The notes: a model not told the origin generated them from the sequence alone. A stretch of 11,621 bases of DNA from DASYSA01 sp036003885 (GCA_036003885.1 DASYSA010000685.1:1-11621); one strand, 5' to 3'; positions 1 through 6,883 are shown, counted from the stretch's first letter. Numbers and translations are program-made.

Positions 1-12
1 TCACTTCAGTGA
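1..12. repeat. TTCA-centred mini-palindrome 1
   Basis: Arms TCACT and AGTGA are perfect reverse complements around a two-base TC centre, so the core reads T-TC-A. On its own a five-base arm is weak. It is listed because three further palindromes with the same centre follow within 125 bases. The left end sits at the window edge, so the arms may extend further. Confidence 0.45.
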
Positions 13-38
13 GGTGACGCTCGACTCTCTAAGCCCCG

Positions 39-89
39 AACCGTTTCAACGGTTTCCTCTCGTGGAACCCGAAGACTGTTGAAACAGTC
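39..89. repeat. Inverted pair of TTCA-centred mini-palindromes
   Basis: Two short palindromes lie in opposite orientation. At 39-54 the arms AACCGTT and AACGGTT flank TC. At 74-89 the arms GACTGTT and AACAGTC flank GA, which is TC on the other strand. Both contain GTTTCAAC or its complement, so the two units also pair with each other to form a larger stem with about 19 bases between them. This arrangement of inverted palindromic units resembles REP/BIME elements. No RAYT transposase is present in the window. Assignment to a known REP family is not possible by eye. Confidence 0.6.
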
Positions 90-112
90 GAACGAGACTC
101 CGCGCCCGCCAT

Positions 113-134
113 ACACCTCGATGAATCGAGGTGT
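113..134. repeat. Perfect 10-bp-arm mini-palindrome
   Basis: Arms ACACCTCGAT (113-122) and ATCGAGGTGT (125-134) are perfect complements around a GA centre (TC on the minus strand). It shares the two-base TC/GA centre of the three palindromes upstream, but its arm sequence is unrelated to theirs. It could form a cruciform or an RNA hairpin. It has no adjoining T run, so it is not a standard intrinsic terminator. Confidence 0.65.
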
Positions 135-260
135 TAATGAGAACCGACGTTCGCGAGACCTTGAGTCACACCCTTAATTGCGTCCTCCTGACCCGGCAAC
201 TTACCGCGGCAAACTTGCATAGCTTGTTTCTCGACTCCAGCATCTTCCCGATGTAAGCTC

Positions 261-563
261 TCAAGATCCTTGGAATTCATTCAAGACAAACATCCACCCT
301 GTTCCTTTGCAGTGTTGGCAGACTAGTCCGAGTCTCCCGGTGCCGGCACAGTTCCTGCACATACGGGCAGGCTGTAACACCAGAACATATGCTTTTCCGC
401 GACACGCAACACAATTCGGAAGGCTCTCTCTGTCGCCCAGCAGCTCAACCGAGAGTTGATGCTGTTCGATCAAGCCCAGTAAATGTACCGAGAGCTTTCC
501 GTCGCCACCGCAGTAAGCGCATGGTTCAGGCCAGTAGTTTTCCGCTTGTGAGCCGACACTCAT
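261..563 (-). CDS. Small DnaJ-type CxxCxGxG zinc-binding protein
   Basis: A 100-residue protein with four CxxC motifs of the DnaJ cysteine-rich type: CAYCGGDG (15-22), CVACRGKA (51-58), CRNCAGTG (69-76) and CQHCKGTG (82-89). In DnaJ, motifs 1+4 and 2+3 each bind one zinc, so two zinc sites are expected here. No J domain or C-terminal substrate domain is present, so it is not a DnaJ co-chaperone. Motifs 1 and 2 are about 32 residues apart, wider than in DnaJ, and the spacer carries a repeated LSVxLLG. It has no signal peptide. The start chosen is the ATG at 563, preceded by a weak GGGG. An in-frame TTG at 599 would add 12 residues but has no ribosome site. It follows the S9 peptidase gene by 73 bases and may be co-transcribed. 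Its function is unknown; protein or RNA binding is possible. Confidence 0.72.
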   Translation of the reverse strand: MSVGSQAENYWPEPCAYCGGDGKLSVHLLGLIEQHQLSVELLGDRESLPNCVACRGKAYVLVLQPARMCRNCAGTGRLGLVCQHCKGTGWMFVLNEFQGS

Positions 564-636
564 GAGTACCCCGTGACCAGCTTTGTACCGCGGCGGCAAA
601 TGGTTTCTACAACACGGCCTTTGCCAGATCAGTTCT

Positions 637-3138
637 TCAGTTCGCGACTTTTGAAGGACCTGTCGCCTTTCTCGAAGCCGTCTTATCCTGTGACGAAAGC
701 GGCGGCAAGGGCCGTTTCAAGACCTCCTCGAACAATCCGAAGATTCGACGGTTCGAGTCAAGTCTCGAGGTGTCAGTACGAAAGCCGTGGTCTTCGATGG
801 GCATCACCGCCAGCTCCCATCCTGTCTTCTTTAGTTCGATCAGGTGCTGTGCAAGCCGAATCGTATCCTGAAAGTTTACGTTACGATCGTGCATGCCGTG
901 CAGGATCAGGAGACGATCCTGCAAGCCCTCAGCATGATAGATCGGCGAGCTTCGGTGATAAGCATCTTCATCCTGATAAGGCAGATTGAGAATGTTCGAC
1001 GTGTACGGATGATTGTAGTGAGCCCAGTCGGTCACCGGATAGAGTGCCGCCCCCGCCGCAAACACGCCAGGATGCTCGAACAGTGCCATCAGCGTGAAAA
1101 AGCCTCCGTAGCTTCCGCCGTAGATTCCTATCCGCCGCGGGTCGATCCCTTGATTGTTTGTCAGCCACTTCGCAGCCGCAACCGCCGAATCAATATCCTT
1201 GCCTCCCATACTTCGATAGATCGCTGTGCGGCAATCTCGCCCATAACCCGATGATCCCCGATAGTCCAGGTCGAGCACCGTGTAACCCGATTGCAACAAC
1301 ACGTTGAAGAACGGCGTGGTGCCGAACGCGCCCCAGTTCTTGAAGACACTCTGCGCGTACCCGGCGCCGTGAACGTAGATGACCGCCGCATGAGTGGGGT
1401 CGGGCTTGTCCGGTTTGTAGAGCCGCGCATAGAGCAGATTGTTATCCGCATCAGGGATTTGCGCGATTTCGAATTTCCGCCAACGATATGACTTAAACTC
1501 ATCCGTGTAGGAGTCGGTCAGGCGTTTAGTTTGCGCTCCTGCGCGATTCTCCATCAAATAGAGATCCCCGGGCTGGTTGGGACTCGTGTAACTGAGGGCG
1601 ATCCACTTTTCGTCGGGGGATAGAGTCGCGGCGAACACGCCTTCGCCCGCGGTGACCCGCGTGCGCTCTCCGCCCGCCGTCGACATCGTGTAGAGATTGC
1701 GCTCACCGGGATGGGTCTCACTGGTGGTGAGGTAAAACCTGGTCTTGTCCTTAGACAACTGGACACCCGTGACTTCCCACTTGCCGGAAGTGAGTGCCTT
1801 CACCCTGGCCTCTGAAATCGAGAGGGTGTAGATGTGAAAATAGCCATCCCGCTCGCTACGAAACCAGATGGTCTGATTATCGGATAGCCATCCGAACGGA
1901 CCATTCGAGAGAACCCAATCATTGTCGTGTTCCGAGTCGAGAATCTTCGCTTTCGCGCCTTGCAGGTCGAGAAGCGCAATCCAGCGGTCCTTGTTATCCT
2001 GGGAACGCAAGATACAGAATGCGTTCCTGCCGTCCTCAGACCAGGCGACTGCCGACCCTCCAACCCCGCCGAAGTCGCCCGGCGCTATGGATTGGATGCC
2101 GTACTCGCGCTTATCCAAACCCATGTCTACGTAGCTGATCTTGCCGTCGGCGGCGTTTATCACTCCCAACTTTTGTTTGGCCTGTGGCGCGCCAACTTTG
2201 ACACGCCCGGCGCCACCTATCTGTGAAGCGAGCCGCTCGGTCTCGGTGTATCCGCTCCTGGTTACGTATTTAGGCATATCAGGAACCTTAGCTTTGCTAG
2301 CTTCGGTTCGATCAACCAGGATGAACGTGACAGCCTTTCGATCTGGAGTGAGCTGGAGCGACGAGACCGACTCGTTCTCTTTGAGGTAGGTCGCCTCGGG
2401 GAAGGAGCCGCGCTCGCGTTTGGTGCGTTCTTTCGTTTCCTTCTCGTCCTTGTCCTGTTTGCGGATGACCTCGAACAAGTCCATTTGCTCCTTCTCGAGC
2501 TCTTCCTCCTGCTTGGAGAGCTTCGGCTTCTCTTCCGGATCCTTTCCCCGGCGGAAGTCGGTGAGCTGTCGCGTTTCGCCGCCCTCGATCACCCACTCGA
2601 AGAGATTGTCGCCGCGTTGGAAGACAACGCTCTGACCGTCCGCGCTGAAGCGCGGGTTCGACTCGGTATCGGCTGTGCGAGTTATCGAGCGGACCTTCCC
2701 GGTGCGCAGGTCGTGCAGATAGAGATCGCCCTGAAAAGCGCAGACTTTGAGTGTGTCGGCTCTGTTGCGTTCGCCAGGATTTGATGAGAGCCATCGTTTC
2801 TCGTCGTCCGACACCTTGCGAGGTTTCGGATCGCCGGAGCGAACATCAAGCTCGTAGGTTTCACTGCGATCGACGCGTTCGGGGTTCCACTGGAAATCAA
2901 GCTTCGAGCTGTCTTCGCTCCACCTCACGGCGGTAGGGGCGGTGCCCGCCCACTTTTCAGGATCGCGAGAGATGGCTTCCAGACTCATCTGGGGCTCAAC
3001 CCTGGTCGCGGTGTTCTTGTCCGCGGTTTTTTCAGGTTTCTGGTCCGCACTCAGGCTGAGCCTGGGCGCGAAGAACAGTGCGACGGCCAGGCCGAGCAAT
3101 ATTCGCAAGGCCTGCGAAAGGAGTGTTCCAGGTTTCAT
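637..3138 (-). CDS. Exported S9-family (prolyl oligopeptidase/DPP-IV-like) serine peptidase
   Basis: An 833-residue serine peptidase that should cleave short peptides, often after proline or alanine in this family. Residues 1-31 form a signal peptide (hydrophobic stretch about 11-28), so it acts in the periplasm or outside the cell. Residues about 55-545 are the DPP-IV/TolB-like beta-propeller with recurring SxDG/SPDEKW strands. Residues about 555-810 are the alpha/beta-hydrolase domain. The triad is visible: Ser676 in GGSYGG, Asp751 in HGMHDRNV and His784 in EDHGF. The oxyanion-hole region reads YVHGAGYAQ (589-597). A very charged helical insert (about 197-250, KQEEELEKEQ and onwards) interrupts the propeller. 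The start ATG has AGGAG seven bases upstream. Spacing to the membrane-protein gene upstream is 178 bases, so it may have its own promoter, but I find no convincing -35/-10 pair. The family is certain; the substrate is not known. Confidence 0.93.
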   Translation of the reverse strand: MKPGTLLSQALRILLGLAVALFFAPRLSLSADQKPEKTADKNTATRVEPQMSLEAISRDPEKWAGTAPTAVRWSEDSSKLDFQWNPERVDRSETYELDVRSGDPKPRKVSDDEKRWLSSNPGERNRADTLKVCAFQGDLYLHDLRTGKVRSITRTADTESNPRFSADGQSVVFQRGDNLFEWVIEGGETRQLTDFRRGKDPEEKPKLSKQEEELEKEQMDLFEVIRKQDKDEKETKERTKRERGSFPEATYLKENESVSSLQLTPDRKAVTFILVDRTEASKAKVPDMPKYVTRSGYTETERLASQIGGAGRVKVGAPQAKQKLGVINAADGKISYVDMGLDKREYGIQSIAPGDFGGVGGSAVAWSEDGRNAFCILRSQDNKDRWIALLDLQGAKAKILDSEHDNDWVLSNGPFGWLSDNQTIWFRSERDGYFHIYTLSISEARVKALTSGKWEVTGVQLSKDKTRFYLTTSETHPGERNLYTMSTAGGERTRVTAGEGVFAATLSPDEKWIALSYTSPNQPGDLYLMENRAGAQTKRLTDSYTDEFKSYRWRKFEIAQIPDADNNLLYARLYKPDKPDPTHAAVIYVHGAGYAQSVFKNWGAFGTTPFFNVLLQSGYTVLDLDYRGSSGYGRDCRTAIYRSMGGKDIDSAVAAAKWLTNNQGIDPRRIGIYGGSYGGFFTLMALFEHPGVFAAGAALYPVTDWAHYNHPYTSNILNLPYQDEDAYHRSSPIYHAEGLQDRLLILHGMHDRNVNFQDTIRLAQHLIELKKTGWELAVMPIEDHGFRTDTSRLDSNRRIFGLFEEVLKRPLPPLSSQDKTASRKATGPSKVAN

Positions 3139-3316
3139 TGTTTTCTCCTGAGGGCGTGTCGGTTGCTCGACGAAAGCGTCAGAATATGAGGCCTTCAGTC
3201 AATCCACTGGTTGGTCAATCAACAACCGGGACGAAGGCAATCTCGCACGGGCAACCCTATTCTGAAACGCCGATGGTGGTGAAAGTGGGCTGCCTTTTGA
3301 TTTCGTCCAATGGATC
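3139..3316. other. Intergenic spacer with a 7-base direct repeat
   Basis: This spacer lies between the membrane-protein stop and the S9 peptidase start. It contains GTCAATC twice in direct orientation (3198-3204 and 3214-3220, 16 bases start to start). The S9 ribosome site AGGAG (minus strand) lies at its low-coordinate end. No well-spaced sigma-70 promoter and no terminator stand out. Confidence 0.4.
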
Positions 3317-4321
3317 TCAGGCTCCCACCTTTGAAGACCCTTGTTCAGCCGGTGGTTCGACTGCGCTTTCAGATGGCTGTGATGGTTGCGGCGCGGACTT
3401 TTCGCTTAAGCCGGCATCTGTTGGCAGGGCCGAGATCGGAGCAGGGACAAGCGACTGGTACAGATCCACCTGTCCTGCATAGTAGGCCAGACGTGTCCAC
3501 ATTCGGGCTGCGATCGCGAGTTGCGCGATCACAACTGCCAACAGAATGGCGCCGAGCGAGTCCTGCTGCACCAGACTTCTCAACCAGAGAAAGAACGCGA
3601 AGAGAGTCAGCCCGCTAAGGCCGAGAATCAGGTAAAGGCCGAACGCGCTAAAAGGGTGCCGCAACGAAAAGCGTATCGCCTTGAACGTCTCCCTGAACAT
3701 TTTTCGCCGGTCGTTGATTACCGCGCCGATCCTTGCGTAGTCAAAAACCATATTCACAATCGAAATGAGGAGCAATAGGAACAGCATTGCAGCGAAGCTC
3801 TTAAGCACGGTTGGGCGCTCCACTGTGGCTGTGCTATCCGCTTTTCCAATCCGCCATACCAGCAACCCGTAGACTCCAATCGCCATTCCATAGAAGATCA
3901 TCGAAATCCACATCAGCCTGAAGAAACGCCAGAAGTATCCTCCGCAGCCTCCCCAGAATCGTCGCATTGTGAAACGCCGATCCGCAGAGGCGAATACTTC
4001 GATTATGCCGCCCGCGAGCAGAGTGTTGATCAGAAGATAAACGGTACCGGTCACGACGAGCATTCCCGCCACCTGCAACGCAAACGTCGCAGGTGAGGCG
4101 CCCGCGAACTGGTCGTTGATCATATCGATGAGCCAGACCGGGTCCAGCTTGTCGCCATACAGTTGTTGGACAGCGAGGGTGCCGCCAGCCGTCTGTGTGA
4201 TCAGTAGAAAGACGAGGAGCGCCAGCGGAATGGAGAAGAGTATGTTGGCGAGCAGCAGCAGCAGAATCATCTTCCAGCTGCCGATCGCCAGCCGTGTTCC
4301 TCTAAGGAAGCTCTTGATCAT
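3317..4321 (-). CDS. Polytopic membrane protein of unknown function
   Basis: A 334-residue protein that I do not recognise. It shows about six hydrophobic segments (roughly 18-42, 80-110, 136-157, 172-196, 224-247 and 255-276), so it is an integral inner-membrane protein. The loop at 112-133 is rich in basic and aromatic residues (RRF, RRFWGG, FWRFFR). The C-terminal tail from about 291 is low-complexity, rich in Pro, Ser, Ala and Glu, and probably soluble. No catalytic motif, ATPase motif or transporter signature is visible. It sits between the M1 and S9 peptidase genes on the same strand. The ATG at 4321 has no Shine-Dalgarno sequence, and a strong repeat hairpin ends six bases upstream of it, so its translation may be coupled or reduced. 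A later start at Met18 is possible but would cut into the first helix. Confidence 0.8.
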   Translation of the reverse strand: MIKSFLRGTRLAIGSWKMILLLLLANILFSIPLALLVFLLITQTAGGTLAVQQLYGDKLDPVWLIDMINDQFAGASPATFALQVAGMLVVTGTVYLLINTLLAGGIIEVFASADRRFTMRRFWGGCGGYFWRFFRLMWISMIFYGMAIGVYGLLVWRIGKADSTATVERPTVLKSFAAMLFLLLLISIVNMVFDYARIGAVINDRRKMFRETFKAIRFSLRHPFSAFGLYLILGLSGLTLFAFFLWLRSLVQQDSLGAILLAVVIAQLAIAARMWTRLAYYAGQVDLYQSLVPAPISALPTDAGLSEKSAPQPSQPSESAVEPPAEQGSSKVGA

Positions 4322-4327
4322 AAAAAT

Positions 4328-4398
4328 CGTTTCGCGTTCCGCGTTGCATTGCTCTTGAGACCGCAGAACGCGAAACGAGCAACGCGAAACGCGAAACG
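4328..4398. repeat. Inverted array of 7-base repeats (CGCGAAA unit)
   Basis: The spacer between the M1 peptidase stop and the membrane-protein start is almost entirely a hairpin. Arms 4328-4347 and 4379-4398 are 20 bases each with 19 matching positions. The right side runs in 7-base steps: CGCGAAA (4369), CGAGCAA (4376), CGCGAAA (4383) and CGCGAAA (4390). The left side carries the complements TTTCGCG (4330) and TTCCGCG (4337), then a degenerate unit. Similar short tandem heptamer repeats (STRR) are known in cyanobacteria. Read on the minus strand, the stem is followed by a short T run just before the next ATG (gattttt), so it could act as a terminator or attenuator. Confidence 0.8.
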
Positions 4399-4403
4399 TA
4401 TTG

Positions 4404-6581
4404 TTACGTCAGTCCGCCAACAAATTGCAGCAAGGTTTGAAACCAGAACATCGATCCGGAAGACCAGCGAACCGCGGCGCGGACTCCCGACCCTGCCGTC
4501 CAACTGTTGTTGGTCATGTTTGCGTCGAGTAATACCTTCCTACCGGGATCCAATTCGGCCTCGCGCAACTTAGATCCAGTCGTGAACTTGAATTTCTTCC
4601 AGCGGTCTTTGATGGACCAGGAGTCCGTCCACTCCCGCCCCTGCGAGTCTATCACCCTGTACTCAATGATATCGTTGTGCAGGGCACTGGGAATGACCGT
4701 GATGTGACTTTTATCGTCGAACCTGAAGGACATTTCGATTGGAAAGTAGGCCTCGCCCAGTCTTCTTACCGAGATCTCAGTCTCGTACTGCGCACCCACA
4801 GGCTCCTTCTCCTCGACCTTGACCTCACTCTTCTGTCCGTCGGTCTCGTAGATCCCCGCTTTGGTCGCCATCGGTTCAGTCGTCACGTGTGAGATTTCGT
4901 AGTCGAGCGTCTGTGTCCCCTTCACGAACTGATCGAAGAACCAGTTCATATCACGCCCTGAAACAGCGTTGACTGTATCGAAGAAGTCCTGCGATGCAGG
5001 ATGGCGGTAGCGCCACTTCTGATGATACTCGCGCATCACCCGGGCCATCGTATCCTGGCCGAGATAGCGCTCAAGCGTACGCAGCGTGAGACCCGTTCGG
5101 GGATAGGAGTTGATCCCGTAGCTCATCGTGTCATAGAACTTCCATGCAGGCGTTACAATGGGATCATTGAACCTTCCGCGGAGCGTGCTCAGCCGGTCCA
5201 GGAATTGGGGCCGAACTTCCATCGGAAAGTACGCAACCGGGACGCCCGCAAGCCTGAAGGGGAGCACTTCAGCACCGTACGCCGTTTCGAGCACCTTTCC
5301 TGTCGAATAGGTGTTGAACCCCTCATCAAGCCAGGACTCCTCGAACTCATTGTTAGCCACGAGGCCGTACCAGAACTGGTGTCCGAACTCGTGAACGATC
5401 ACCCCTTCAGGGTTCTGGTCACGGCCGGGCCACCAACTGGTGCCCGCAGCGATCAGGGTCGGATATTCCATCCCGGCCGCGCCCTCTCCTCTATGCGGAG
5501 GATCGACAACCGTGAGAGTGTCATAAGGGTACTTGCCGTAATAGAGTCCGAAATACTTGATGGCGTTGAACGCGGCCTTGAAGTGCCGGTCTATCTGACT
5601 TGCGTGCTCGGGTTGAATCAGCAGGGTGACGTCGACATCTTTGAGCGCGATCTGTTCCTTTGGTAGCGAGAGCCTGGCCGCCCAGTCATCGATCTCCTGG
5701 GAGCTTACGTTCTCGCCTGCTTTGAAAGTCCGCACAACCTTGACGTAGTTCGAGTCAGCGGTCCAGGCGAAATCGTGCACCTCTTCCTGGTAGTAGTTGT
5801 ATGTGACGGTCCCGTCCTGGTTGTCGCGTTGTGACTTGAGCTTGCCCGTGGCGCCGACCTTGTCCTGGTAGTCGGGGGGGACCGTAAGGTTCACATCGTA
5901 GACCCCGAAGTCGGCGTAAAACTCGCTGGTGGCATGGTACTGGTGGCAGTTCCATCCCGCCTTCTCGACTCGCCGATCTCCGATCTTTTCCCAAACTCCG
6001 ATCTTGGGAAACCACTGGACTATCATGGCGAAGCGGCCCCAGTAACCCGAGCGGGCGAAGACTCGGGGCAATCGCGACGTGAAATTGATGTCGAGAGTGA
6101 TCTTGCCCCCGGCAGGTACCGGTTTCGCAAGCGGGACGCGTATGACAGTCTGGTCGTCCGTGTTGTCGTCGTCGGGATGAATGAACTCGATCTTCTTTGT
6201 CGCGTCTTCACCGTCTTCGACCTTCATCGAGTTGATGTCGATCCAACCCCATTCGCCCGGTTCGAATGAATTGTCGCGTGACTCGCCGCGGGATTCGACG
6301 AAGAAGGTGCTCTTCTGATTCTTGAAGGCATTGAGGTATAGGTGCAGCTGCAACTCGCCGACCGAGTCGGGAGAGTCGTTGAGCCATGTGAGAAGCTCGT
6401 GACCTTCTACTGTCGTCGGCCGTTGTTGTTCGTCGAGCTTAAGTTTGGCGTCGATTTTGTAGAAGACTATGTGCTTGGCCGCAGCATCGGCGGAAGCCGT
6501 GTTCAATGAGAAAAGGAGGATCCCGCCGCCCGTGAGTATGATTGAGACGGCTGCGACATAGCGACCCAGGCGGTTCTTCAT
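4404..6581 (-). CDS. Exported M1-family zinc metallopeptidase
   Basis: A 725-residue gluzincin aminopeptidase-type enzyme that removes or cleaves residues from peptides using one zinc ion. Residues 1-32 form a signal peptide (hydrophobic 9-27, ending ASADA), so the enzyme is exported. An N-terminal beta domain spans about 35-310 and the catalytic domain about 315-555. The zinc site is complete: HEFGH at 397-401 and Glu420 in WLDEGF, which gives HExxH-x18-E. GMEY (370-373) stands for the GAMEN exopeptidase motif, and Tyr493 in NSYPRTG is the likely transition-state tyrosine. The C-terminal part (about 560-725) is beta-rich and ends in a hydrophobic stretch (707-725). The start is the ATG at 6581, with GGAG nine bases upstream and immediately before the signal peptide. 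The frame stays open to 6749 but that extension looks unnatural. It may lead a unit with the membrane protein and S9 peptidase. Confidence 0.92.
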   Translation of the reverse strand: MKNRLGRYVAAVSIILTGGGILLFSLNTASADAAAKHIVFYKIDAKLKLDEQQRPTTVEGHELLTWLNDSPDSVGELQLHLYLNAFKNQKSTFFVESRGESRDNSFEPGEWGWIDINSMKVEDGEDATKKIEFIHPDDDNTDDQTVIRVPLAKPVPAGGKITLDINFTSRLPRVFARSGYWGRFAMIVQWFPKIGVWEKIGDRRVEKAGWNCHQYHATSEFYADFGVYDVNLTVPPDYQDKVGATGKLKSQRDNQDGTVTYNYYQEEVHDFAWTADSNYVKVVRTFKAGENVSSQEIDDWAARLSLPKEQIALKDVDVTLLIQPEHASQIDRHFKAAFNAIKYFGLYYGKYPYDTLTVVDPPHRGEGAAGMEYPTLIAAGTSWWPGRDQNPEGVIVHEFGHQFWYGLVANNEFEESWLDEGFNTYSTGKVLETAYGAEVLPFRLAGVPVAYFPMEVRPQFLDRLSTLRGRFNDPIVTPAWKFYDTMSYGINSYPRTGLTLRTLERYLGQDTMARVMREYHQKWRYRHPASQDFFDTVNAVSGRDMNWFFDQFVKGTQTLDYEISHVTTEPMATKAGIYETDGQKSEVKVEEKEPVGAQYETEISVRRLGEAYFPIEMSFRFDDKSHITVIPSALHNDIIEYRVIDSQGREWTDSWSIKDRWKKFKFTTGSKLREAELDPGRKVLLDANMTNNSWTAGSGVRAAVRWSSGSMFWFQTLLQFVGGLT

Positions 6582-6756
6582 AAGTCGAATCTCCAAGGAA
6601 ACGAGATTTCGAGCCATCCCAGAACTAATCTTTCGCGTGAGGCGTCTTTTATCACAAAGCGGACGGGAGTACAAAGGCGAGCGAGCGCCAAAGCCACAGG
6701 CGGGTGTCTGTGGATTCAGGCGCGGGGTGAGTCTGGAATAACTGACCAACCCAAGG

Positions 6757-6844
6757 GGAATAGAGGTCGGGAAGTGGGATTTATCCCCGCTACCACGGAG
6801 CCTTCAGTCGCGCGGGATAAATCCCTCTTCCCGACCCCTATTCC
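6757..6844. repeat. Long REP/BIME-like inverted repeat
   Basis: Two 31-base arms (6757-6787 and 6814-6844) are reverse complements at 29 of 31 positions and are separated by a 26-base loop. Each arm also contains its own small dyad, GGGAT and ATCCC around a two-base centre. Read on the minus strand, the left unit is preceded by GGTAGCG. Read on the plus strand, the right unit is preceded by AGTCGCG. The tetranucleotides GTAG/GTCG next to a palindrome, in two opposed copies, match the layout of REP elements mobilised by RAYT transposases. No RAYT is present in this window. It could also act as a bidirectional transcription barrier. Confidence 0.75.
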
Positions 6845-6859
6845 GCATCTATGTGAGCG

Positions 6860-6883
6860 GTGCAACTGACTGCCCGGTTGCAC
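6860..6883. repeat. Stem-loop downstream of the PQQ-propeller gene
   Basis: Arms GTGCAAC (6860-6866) and GTTGCAC (6877-6883) are perfect complements with a 10-base loop. It lies 31 bases past the propeller gene's stop on the minus strand, where a terminator is expected. There is no T run after it, so an intrinsic terminator is possible but not shown. Confidence 0.4.

Larger units (their letters stand above)
1..260. other. Non-coding region with palindrome cluster
   Basis: No convincing open reading frame covers this stretch, which lies downstream of the minus-strand zinc-protein gene. The first 134 bases are packed with four short palindromes, described separately. From about 135 to 260 I see no gene, no RNA gene and no clear intrinsic terminator: there is no GC-rich stem followed by a T run on the minus strand. 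A terminator for the upstream minus-strand genes could still be one of the palindromes, but none has the usual T tail. Confidence 0.7.

Noticed and set aside
564..599. TTG start extending the zinc protein by 12 residues
   Set aside because: No ribosome site precedes the TTG, and the ATG at 563 gives a complete four-motif protein.
573..989. Plus-strand open frame over the S9 3' end
   Set aside because: It is antisense to the conserved C-terminal hydrolase region of the S9 peptidase, lacks a ribosome site and has no protein-like features.
3139..3190. Sigma-70 promoter for the S9 gene
   Set aside because: TTGACT and TATTCT on the minus strand are only 10 bases apart, which is too short for a functional -35/-10 pair.
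5001..5666. Long open frame of 221 codons on the plus strand
   Set aside because: It lies wholly antisense to the M1 catalytic domain, whose HExxH and Glu ligand are intact, and its translation has no recognisable fold. It is a shadow of the GC-rich gene.
6860..6883. Confident intrinsic terminator after the propeller gene
   Set aside because: The stem is good but no T run follows on the minus strand, so it is kept only as a stem-loop.
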